In this document: positions 36,652 to 45,053 of the stretch, piece after piece | Layout of the letters: the number at the start of each line of letters is the position of its first letter | Position numbering within the stretch: the stretch's first letter is position 1 | DNA from: Siphlonurus alternatus | Lineage: Eukaryota > Arthropoda > Insecta > Ephemeroptera > Siphlonuridae | Assembly (NCBI GenBank): GCA_949825025.1 | Contig: OX463785.1 | Span: 10,665,971-10,729,970 of the forward strand | Reading direction: 5' to 3' | Length of the DNA: 64,000 nucleotides | Notes under the pieces: model-generated | Databases searched by the model: none | Told to the model about the DNA's origin: nothing | Seen by the model: only the letters and a program-made list of their open reading frames with translations | Translations under genes and position numbers: made by a program

Positions 36652-39255
36652 CACCGAAGTCAAGCAACGCCGCGCGTGGTTAGTAGTTGGATGGGTGACC
36701 ATTTTCAACAAAAACCACGTTTCCCACCCAGGGGTAAATCGTTGCGCTTTTCCACTATGTGGTTCGATCCCCTGGCTTTGGACCATTGCACTTTCGGTTC
36801 ATTGACAAAAGCTGTAGCGTCCATCCTGGCTGAGGTTTCCACGTTTCCCTCAGCCGCAGGCAAAGGCCGGGATGGATTTGCAAGGCCGTGGCCGCCCCCG
36901 TTCCAGAAGATGAGCCCGCGAAACGCTCAAGTTAGGGTTTCGGAAGGTTCGGGGTTTCAAGTAGTATGTAATTAATTAGTAAATAGAAGTACCCAATAGG
37001 GTTTAATTAAAAAATATATATATATATATTATCATAAACCTTCATATATTTTCAAATTTTTTACAAAAGAAATTTCAATATATTTACATTATTTACATAA
37101 TTTCTTTAAATATTTATAAAAAATTATTATTAAAATATTAATTGATAAAATTTATAAAATATACGTTTCTTAAACAACTTATCTTAATGTGTTTATTTTT
37201 TATATATTAATATAATAGAGGACATAAATATATACTGAAAATAAAAAAAATATATTTACTCCATTAATTTTAATTGTTAATTAAAATTAATTTATTATAA
37301 TTGTTAATTATAATCAATTAATTATAATTAATTTAATATTTAATGTCAATATTAAATTATATATTTATTAAATTAATAATTTAATTATAAGTATTTATTG
37401 TCAATATATTTTTTCTAATAATTAATTAATCAACAAATTTTAAATTAATTTTATTATATTTAAGTAATTAAATTATTTAGATTAAAAGATTCCCAGGGTA
37501 GGGAACGACGCCATCTTGCTCGTCAATTTAGGGTCCATCGTATGCGCCCTACAAAAATGGCGTCGGTAGGGGACGAAAAAGGGAGCGAAGTAGGGGACGA
37601 AAAGTATTGGGAAGCAAATTCAATATGGCGGAAGGTGATTTTTAGGGAAGGGTAGTAGACATAGTAGACGAGATGAGAGAATTGGGACAGCGCCAGTACT
37701 GTACAGCTGAAAATGAAAAGTAACGTTGCCATTTCATGCCACCCCAGGGGATGTGAATATCATTTTCTCCGTGCTTGGGTAAGTCAATATTATCAATTTC
37801 ATGCTACGCCCAGGGGATGAATATCGTTTTCTCCATGGGTCTCGGTACGATAATATTATCAATAAATATAACACGATATAGGTACCCGGCGAATTCGCTC
37901 ACCGCACAAGATTTTACAGCTTTTACATAAAAATCGTGCCGCATCGCCGTTGCCGCTCATAAAAATCCACGAAATTATGTAAATCTAGGGGGCATACATG
38001 ACCAAAATGTGTCAATTGGCCCAAAATATCAACCAATCAATCAATCATGTAAACCCATATGGCGAATTTACTGCATTGAGCGACAACGGCGACTCGACGC
38101 GATTTTGACGCAAAAGATGTAAAATTTTATACCACAAGCGAATTCACTGAGCCCTTTTTTTTAATTTCGATTTTTGATGACAAACATGGCCGCCAATGGA
38201 TATTACAGCAAATGCGCATTATTCGTATCACTATAGCTTAAAATCGCTCTCGTAAATCCGCCTTCACGGTCTCCGAAATTCTCAGCTGATGCAATGTAAT
38301 TCTTAGTGGCGTGCGGTGGTTCGTCGATCTTACCACCGCCTCCGAGACTACTTCCTAGATCCGTGGTGACGTCACGCCAGGGAAACTGACTGACTCATCC
38401 GGAGCTCATATGGCAGGAAACTGGTCTACCTATGTGGAGCAAACAGTGCGTAACGTTCAGGACCTCCTGTCATGTGCGTGCGAAAGTGAACAACTTATTG
38501 ATTTTATATATTTGGTGAGAAAACTGTGAAACTTTGTTTCAAAATAACACAAATTTTAAGATATTTCAATATCCATTATACAATCATAAGTTATACGAGT
38601 GACATAAAATATTACTAACAGCTTCAAGTTTTTATAGAAATTTGTTAATCACAAAATTTTACAATAAAAATATCGCATTAAAAAACTCAATTCCGATATG
38701 TCCACGATAGTGAAATTATACTTGATAACAATTTTAATTGTTATAATGGACCAAACATCCAAAAATTGCACAAGCATTGCAAACTTTAATTCCCGCTAGA
38801 TATTGGTTGTTGGCAATGTGCCTCTTTTCTTGGACTCTCCCAATGTATTTCCTCTGGCGACGCCTTTGTATTCTAAACCAGACCATTCTCTCAGCAAGAA
38901 GTAATTTGTCAATTGATCGTTTTAGTCCCCTCTTGTCAGTAAGATTTTGCAAATATTCTATATTGAACGAATAACAACCTAGAGTGCCATGATACAGTTT
39001 GTAGTTTAAAAATTACACCATTTTTGTTTCAGATTTATTACATAACAAATTAAAAATTGTTCGTTTTTTAAAAACAGTGCCTATAGAAATTATTTAAATT
39101 TCTATATTATTATTATTATTATTATTTAAAGTTCTAGAATTTCCATTTCTTTATTTAAATGGATACTCTTCAACTCTGTAAGATGAAAAGATTCTGCCTG
39201 TAAATTCATAAGATTTTTCAATCCTATTATGTATGTTTAATTGTACAAAGCATCG

Positions 39256-39314
<59 letters not shown>

Positions 39315-42300
39315 AGAACAAAAAATCATAGTTTGAAAGAAAATAAAATTACTGTTTTTTTTTTGTAATTAATTATAGTAAAATTGTAATTTTATTCCTT
39401 CCCTAATTTTCTTTTACTTTTTGTTTTTCAGTAAAAAAAAAAGTCACTTAATGCAATTTGAGCGATTCATATTACAAAGCAGTTAAAGGCAATGAGACGA
39501 GAAATTAAAACTCAACACCCCCCTGGAGATTAATCAAAGTTTTGTCCACGTGATCAATAAAAACACGTGCACTTGAGCATTACTAATTACTGCAGTGCTT
39601 TTGTGAAGCCCCTGCAACGTCATTTCATGAGAACTCTAATTAATTAATTGTCGTAACTCGATACTGTTACGCTCAAATGACGATGCTGGCATTACGATCG
39701 ATACTTCAAACAATTACGACAATAAAGGCTTCAAGCCAGCTGATTTTGCGGTGTTTCCAAAGTCCTATCCAAGCCTGGTAAAAAAATAGATCGAAAGTGT
39801 TTTTCTGGCATTAAAACAATTTTTTTAGAGGAAAATAATTCATATCAGGTGATCCCTAAATGGGGAGGTAGGATATGTTTTCAAATTAATAGCTTTAATA
39901 ATTACTGAGAAAAAATTCAAATTTTTTAACATGATGGCCTAAGGAGAAAATTTTTTCGACGGAGAACACTCGAACCTTTTATATTTCTGTATAGAATTAA
40001 TTGTTTAAATTTAATTGATTAAATACAATTTACTTCAGTCATGGCATGTTCTTTTTTTACTATTGGAATAATTACAATTTTTTGTGCAAACTTCATTACT
40101 TTTTTAAGGAGTACATTTTTTAGTTTTGGCTGTGTTTAAGACGTCAGACAGTACTTTTTTTAAAAAAAATATTTTAAGGTTAAAATAGATAAGGTTCTCC
40201 AGAAGCAAAAGTCTTTTTAAAAAAATGCGAACATGCAAAAATAGTATCACCATGTAGTTATGTACGGTACATAAAAACACATCATGGTAATCAGGAAATA
40301 ACATCGAACGACATGTAATGGATTTAACATCGTTTTTTTTTTGCAGTAATTAATATCTAGGTCGATCAATATATTTTACATCAAGCTTGTAAATTGCTAA
40401 GTGTACTCATGTGTATTATAGTTTCAAGTAAATCAAGTTATTATAAATTGCACAGGTATAACTTCATTATTATCAAAAGTGCTTCATGCATGCTGGATTG
40501 CATGATTGTAAATTATGTACATTAAAATTTTATTTTGAAGCTAAATTTAATTTGCTATTATAGATTTTATTTTGTGAAACTAAAAAAAAAAATAAGGAAA
40601 AAAAAGGGCAATAATGAAATATTATAACACTTTATTTTTTTCCCACAGTAAGAATTTAAACATCCTAAGCAGTAAGCACCAATCATTCGAGTGTAGATGG
40701 TCGTTTTTAATGAAAAAAAAATATGAAAAATTGAACTTTAGGGGAAAGATAAGCTAGTTTGATACCCACAGTTACTGTAATTACAAGTTTAGTGTTATTT
40801 ATATAATCGGAATAAGAAATATCAGTGGGATTTTTGCCCATGCAAGAAATTTTGCATGAGTAACTACATTTTCAGCTCCTATTGTTCCTATTTTAAAATT
40901 CATGTATCAACTTTTTGTACATGGCTGCCTTCTTTTAAAATGGCCCCTGGTTTCTTTTAAAACTTACACTAAAAATTTGACATTATTCTACAAACATCCC
41001 AACTTTGAAACATCCTTTCTCAGTACACCACACCGTTTCTAAGTGCATGAACGTGATATCAAAATTTAACAAATTTTCCAGCAGTTCCCAATCATCTGCT
41101 TTAACAGCTGCTTCGTCCCAAGGTAATAAAATACAGGTAAGTCAATTAAATACCATAACCCCATTTATATAACACTGACTTTTTAAAATCAACATTTTAA
41201 ACCTAATATTATCACAAACGCTTATTATTCTCTCCCGATCACCATAGTTTAATATTTCTACCGCCAGATGTCAGGTCGTACAACCTGTGTATTTAACGTA
41301 CTTAGCAGACGACGACTGGACAGCAAGGTCACTGAATCCTCCGCTTCTGTTATACCCTCCTGTACAAACAACATGACACCACCACCAGGCTGCCGCGCCT
41401 TAGCTAGTTTAGTGAAGCATGAATCCTCAGCACGTAGAGGGAAAAATAAAATAACTTTTGTTAGGAGGAAATAATTATACTGTGTGAATTTTATGGAGCA
41501 GTGGTGAACCTTTATCCTTTTTTTTTTATATGGACTTGTGCGGCTTTTTCAGTGTGTTTTATTTAGAAACAAATGATTTAAAAAATATATAGCAATGATG
41601 CATTTTTAGAAGATAATTCTCAGAATTTTTATTTTAAGAGAGATTTTTATAACAAGAATAAGAACTTTAATATACTAACCGGTTGACGACGTAATACTTA
41701 AAAAAAGTTTTGCACATTTAGAGGTAACTTTTTGAGTTCAGGCAAGTCAAAACCTTATTTTTATTGTTGCTTTAAATCACGAAGATATACACAGCACGCT
41801 TCGATAAACCTAACATGGAAAAACTTTCAATTTCTTTTTATATTAAAAATGACTTGTATATTATGAAAAAATATGGGTAATTTTCAATTATTTCAACTTC
41901 AAATAAAAATAAAATTTTCATTTTTCAAATATTTCTATAAATAATACGTTTTTACTGTCAGATTGTCAGATTCAAAACCATATTGATATTGACATGATCT
42001 ATATTACTAATGTAATCTACAGATTGAAATAAAATTCTATATATTCTATTCATACATTTGCATACAATAGCTCTGCTAGTAAATTTACAATCAGAAATAA
42101 TCGATTTTTATTTATGAATCGTATGTTCCATACTAATGTATTCAGTACATAAGGTTCAACAATAAAAATCGATTCATTCTGATTGTGTATTTACGAACAG
42201 AGCTAAATTCTGAAATCTCTCAATTATAGAGGTCTGCACGGGCCGGGCATCGGTAGTTTGCAATTGTATGTACCTGACAGGGCTAATTCTCTATTGTTCA

Positions 42301-44624
42301 ATAAAGAATTAGCCCTGCTGGTCCCGGGTAGCTATTCCGCATATTTTAAATACTAATGTGATTTTTTTTTTATTCTAGTGAATAACATATTCTACTTAAA
42401 GAAAAAAACAAAAAACAAAACAAGTAAAAATATGGCTCATATGTCATTAGGCAAAAGTTTGTTTATTTTGCATTCTATTTTTACGCAACGTTTTAAAAAA
42501 CGTTCCTTCACTTTCAATAGGAGGTTAAAATTAAATACGTCAAAACACAATGCGTATTATATATACTAAATAGTGATATATGGTACAACCTGGCACTAGT
42601 TCATTATTTATGCAGTCAATATTAGTGCAAATGTCAGTTAATATCACGATATTATAAAAATAAATGGTAACTTATCACGCGCGATCGATATTATTATAAT
42701 CATAATTTAAAATTATTTTCTATAGGCTAGAAATATAAAAAAATTACATTGCAACAAATATAATAGGTATTTGTAATAAAACTAATATAAAATTCAATAA
42801 ATAAACTTAAAAATAACAAATTGAAACATTAAATTAAAATTGCATTAGAAGAGTTAAACATCATCAAAACATTGCTAAACTGTTTTAACATTTTTAACAT
42901 TTAGTTCGTTAGTAAGATAGATTTAGTTTACAAAACGATGTCAAAAAATAAATAAATCGTATGTTATTTTTAATATGTCTATATGTATACAAGGTCGAAT
43001 TTGTTTTAATTCTCAATGCCATGACACGGGAATATGAATCTTATAAACATGAAGGCGGCAGGAGATTAACATGTGTTCAACGCGTGATCAGACGAATTAC
43101 ACGCGCAAAAAAAAAAGTCTAGGGCCACGACCCCAACAGAGATAAATTTTTACTGGTAGCAACGAATGCCAATTTTAGATATTGTAGCCTAAATTGTAAA
43201 TATTATCTTATATAGAGCACCCTCAAGTCACTGAGAGGATATTCGCATGTAAAGGCATTTTAATTTTTAGATGATAAATATCCGATCCAAAATTTACAAG
43301 TAGTTCATTTGATGAAAAAAAAAACAAATATGCCGTGTATTTGTAATATAATACGTTTCTCCAATGTAATTCAATGTTTTATTAATACATGATTGGTCTA
43401 TAACAATACAAGTGACAATAGTGTATTTTACAACAAAGGGTGCATTAAAAAAACATTGAGGGGTATCACACTGTACAAAGAACTTGTTTTTTCGTCACTG
43501 GTATTTAAATGCCACGCATATTACAGCTGTTTTTTTCTTGCAACTACATTACTTATTGCGCAATATTCCGACACTTTTAATCATGCATGCAAAAGATTAT
43601 AACTGATAAGCAAATTTACTCTTGCAATACTCTCGTTTTTTCTATGATGATATTATCGTAAACCTACTTATTTTATTTAAAGCAGATTCTAAGCTTGCAA
43701 GAGTGCAAAATATGCACAAGAAATTATGAAGGATAAGAAAGTATACTGTAATCTTCCTTGGATTTTTATTATATGAAAAAGTTGTATGCACATGCTAGAT
43801 TCTGCAAGGGACTGCAAGACTGTGCAGTTTTTAGCAATGAAAAATGGCGAGATACTAGTTCAGTATTTTCACTGTTTTTCAACTTAATAATGAACCTGAA
43901 TTTATATTTTTAAGGACAAACAAAATTAGAGGGTATATAAATGACCCCTCAGCAAACAACAGCTGATCCAAATCTGCAACATTACAATCTAGATCCCAGC
44001 TAAAATGAAGCAAAGAGAGCATTTAGGCCATTGCTGTTAGGGAGCTGTGTTTATTTATATAAATAATGAGCTCATTATGTAAGATTTAATTTTTTTTACG
44101 TGTCTACAAACAAGGATCTAGCTAATATTTATAAAAAGCAAGCACAGATTTTATATCTTGGACTTCCATGATGCGTAGAAAATAATTTTTTATCATTTCT
44201 TTTATCCTGCTGGGTATCATATAAAAAAAAATAAATACGTGATGCTAATAATAAGAAGAGCATATTACGTAATACAGTGAAATTATATATTATATAAATA
44301 AAAAAATTCAAGAAATTGAAAATAAGCTGAGGTTTAAATAACTTTAAACTTGCACATAACTGAAATCTTGCTGAATTTCCCAATAATTTTGATCAAACTC
44401 AGAGTAAAATGGCGACCACTCGACCTCCCATCGACTTACAAACTGATTTCTCTGCATTTATCTAATTCCATATAAATGAACTGGAGGTGCAGTAAATGTA
44501 TATTTTAAATTAAATATTAGTATAAAATAAAATTGTAATATCTTACCGAAATTCTTCCGTAACACGCTAAAATATCCTCTTGTAAGTGAGCTGATGACAG
44601 GGCATTACTACACACATCCGACAT
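30413..44624 (-). CDS. Unrecognised small gene, four exons, 94 aa
   Basis: All exons are phase 0: 44624-44547 (MSDVCSNALSSAHLQEDI...), 35849-35817 (microexon, LFEKAGEELEE), 31152-31084 (KVGSKLLLLVFDAALCDMM...), 30517-30413 (PVQYGTNLSEIYQLAM..., TAA 30415-30413). Donors are GTAAGA, GTACGT, GTAAGC; acceptors are TTTTACTCAG, CATATTTAG, TTCAAATAG. The joined 94-aa product is helical and Leu/Glu-rich with a Lys/Glu/Thr tail. It has no membrane segment or known motif, and could be a small coiled-coil adaptor. Introns are huge (8.7, 4.7 and 0.6 kb) and full of repeats. Intron 1 holds an opposite-strand gene. The first exon is 429 bp from the EIF2B1 start. I cannot exclude further phase-0 exons in the long introns. 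Confidence 0.65.
31153..33799. other. Part of intron 2 of the 94-aa gene, with a G/C-rich open island
   Basis: 32260-32450 stands out as G/C-rich and open on both strands: 111 codons minus (32454-32119) and about 43 codons plus (KANAPLYYDDQPVSLVAMF..., stop near 32392). Neither has convincing splice sites. Three TGACGTCA octamers lie at 33138, 33163 and 33290. The remainder is A/T-rich. Confidence 0.4.
33800..34060 (+). repeat. Dispersed repeat family K, copy 1
   Basis: GGCTTCCAGTCAGCTGATTT, GATCCCTAAATGGGG, TTCAAATTAATAGCTTTAAT and GGAGAAAATTTTC recur at 39725-39990 (plus) and 49675-49925 (minus). Ends are undefined. Confidence 0.65.
35494..35652. mobile_element. hAT-like MITE family B, copy 2
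   Basis: Ends CAAGCGCGGATCCAG and CTGGATCCGCGACTG. Flanks TCAGCCAG and TCAGCCAC match in 7 of 8 positions. It contains CATGTTAAATTCAAAATTT, as in the other copies but inverted. Confidence 0.75.
36027..36197. mobile_element. hAT-like MITE family B, copy 3 (171 bp)
   Basis: Terminal repeats are CAGGCGCGGATCCAG and CTGGATCCGCGCCTG. A perfect 8-bp duplication, CATGCAAA, lies at 36019-36026 and 36198-36205. Eight-base duplications with CAG-starting ends are characteristic of hAT transposons. Long C and G tracts give spurious Pro/Gly ORFs. Confidence 0.9.
36585..36647. repeat. TA microsatellite
   Basis: About 30 uninterrupted AT units. The 5S-like SINE at 36650 abuts its end, so the SINE inserted in it or its 5' end was replaced by it. 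Confidence 0.9.
36650..37016 (+). mobile_element. 5S-rRNA-derived SINE, 5'-truncated by a few bases
   Basis: ATCACCGAAGTCAAGCAACG, GTTGGATGGGTGACC, then a body shared with 55876-56330 (TTGCGCTTTTCCACTATG, CTCAGCCGCAGGCAAA, CGCCCCCGTTCCAGAAGA, CAAGTTAGGGTTTCGG) and the tail GTACCCAATAGGGTTTAATT plus A. It carries small indels relative to the other copy. Confidence 0.85.
37017..37733. other. Very A/T-rich DNA, then the right end of the 3.2-kb TIR-bounded region
   Basis: 37017-37490 is almost purely A/T with TTAATTAA-type words. 37495-37694 forms the right inverted end of the element starting at 34517. No gene seen. Confidence 0.6.
37734..37865 (+). repeat. Diverged tandem duplication, two units of about 65 bp
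   Basis: ATGCCACCCCAGGGGATG...ATATCATTTTCTCCGTG and ATGCTACGCCCAGGGGATG...ATATCGTTTTCTCCATG are successive copies, each followed by AATATTATCAAT. Confidence 0.65.
37880..38266. repeat. Repeat family J, copy 2
   Basis: Shares GACGCGATTTTGACG, ATGGCCGCCAATGGAT and CAGCAAATGCGCATTA with 29541-29765. The outer parts are inverted (TAAAAATCGTGCCGCATCGC with GAAGGCGGATTTACG on the other strand). It ends about 100 bp upstream of the promoter of the 155-aa gene. Confidence 0.55.
38300..38409 (+). promoter_or_regulatory. Putative promoter of the 155-aa gene
   Basis: A G/C-rich patch with a perfect CRE octamer TGACGTCA at 38367-38374, 36 bp upstream of the ATG, and a second partial match, CTGACTGACTCATCC (AP-1-like TGACTCA). 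The distance and composition fit a TATA-less core promoter. The start site is inferred. Confidence 0.5.
38410..41474 (+). CDS. Unrecognised small gene, four exons, 155 aa, nested antisense in an intron
   Basis: Exons: 38410-38514 (MAGNWSTYVEQTVRNVQDLL..., donor GTGAGA), 38800-38900 (ILVVGNVPLFLDSPNVFPLA..., donor GTAATT), 41082-41136 (SSQSSALTAASSQGNKIQ, donor GTAAGT), 41268-41474 (MSGRTTCVFNVLSRRRLDSK..., TAA). Phases 0, 2, 0 agree at every join; the total is 468 nt. The product has a short helical acidic N-terminus, then a Ser/Pro-rich, probably disordered and basic C-terminal half ending NKITFVRRK. No known domain recognised. Exon 3 has a tandem acceptor TTCCAGCAG that would add or drop one serine. 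The opposite strand of exon 2 has a 72-codon ORF without splice support. Exon 2's acceptor has a short pyrimidine tract and is the weakest join. Confidence 0.6.
39257..39312. repeat. TA microsatellite
   Basis: About 27 AT units in intron 2 of the 155-aa gene. Confidence 0.9.
39725..39990 (+). repeat. Dispersed repeat family K, copy 2
   Basis: GGCTTCAAGCCAGCTGATTT, GATCCCTAAATGGGGAGG and TTCAAATTAATAGCTTTAAT match 33800-34060. Confidence 0.7.
41475..44546. other. Intron of the 94-aa gene: A/T-rich with a short inverted repeat
   Basis: An imperfect inverted repeat lies at 42070-42206 (AGCTCTGCTAGTAAATTTAC with GTGTATTTACGAACAGAGCT; inner AATCGATTTTTATT). A 44-bp hairpin lies at 42282-42325 (CAGGGCTAATTCT with AGAATTAGCCCTG). 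Nothing else supported; ORFs at 42378, 43393 and 44129 look random. Confidence 0.5.
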
Positions 44625-45053
44625 TAAATGAAACTGATCACGTGACTAAAATTCGCTGTTCCTATTGGTCAATCACCTCCACAGCTGTTTTGCACCATTC
44701 TTTATCTGCAAAACAAATCGATTGGATAAATTAATAAAATTAATTTTAGGCTTTATAATGTTCTCTATATTTCAATATCATGGTATACAGTGTAAGGGAA
44801 TGTATTAAAATATTAGGAAATGTTTTCCCAAAGTTTTAATGAATGACGTCATAGAAGTAAATGATGAATTTCACTTTTTTTGGAACATAGTGCCCTCTCT
44901 TGACAAAATAGATGAACTACTTCGACTACTTGTACTTTAGTACGAATTTCAAATATTTTCCCCTGCTCCCCTCGACCATATGTTTTTTGTTTGTGTTTTT
45001 TAAAGGTTACTCTTTGCAAGTTTATTTATCATATTATACAGCTAATCATAAAA
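44625..45053. promoter_or_regulatory. Putative bidirectional promoter between the 94-aa gene and EIF2B1
   Basis: 429 bp separate the two divergent ATGs. Near the minus-strand gene are CACGTG (44639-44644) and CCTATTGGTCAAT (inverted CCAAT, about 44660). A second ATTGG lies at about 44721. A perfect TGACGTCA octamer lies at 44844-44851, 203 bp upstream of the EIF2B1 ATG. No TATA box is obvious. Short head-to-head spacing is typical of shared promoters, but no transcript evidence is available here. Confidence 0.5.

Larger units (their letters stand above)
34517..37694. mobile_element. 3.2-kb TIR-bounded region, possible large DNA transposon with nested insertions
   Basis: GGCTGTGTCCCAATACTCG (34517) and GAATTGGGACAGCGCC (37694) are imperfect inverted ends. 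Further subterminal pairing links TACTACCCTTCCCTA with TAGGGAAGGGTAGTAG, and GGGAACGACACTTTTCGT with its counterpart. The interior has no transposase. It contains two hAT MITEs, a 5S-like SINE, a TA microsatellite and, notably, the 33-nt microexon of the 94-aa gene. No convincing target duplication was found. Confidence 0.5.

Noticed and set aside
38734..38952. 72-codon minus-strand ORF (KLLLAERMVWFRIQRRRQRK...)
   Set aside because: It overlaps exon 2 of the plus-strand 155-aa gene, lacks a donor, and runs to a stop in A/T-rich DNA; the plus-strand chain agrees in phase at all joins.
44409..44465. ATG frame MATTRPPIDLQTDFSAFI (plus) as an EIF2B1 first exon
   Set aside because: It contains no GT donor before its stop codon; the ATG at 45054 fits phase and splice sites.
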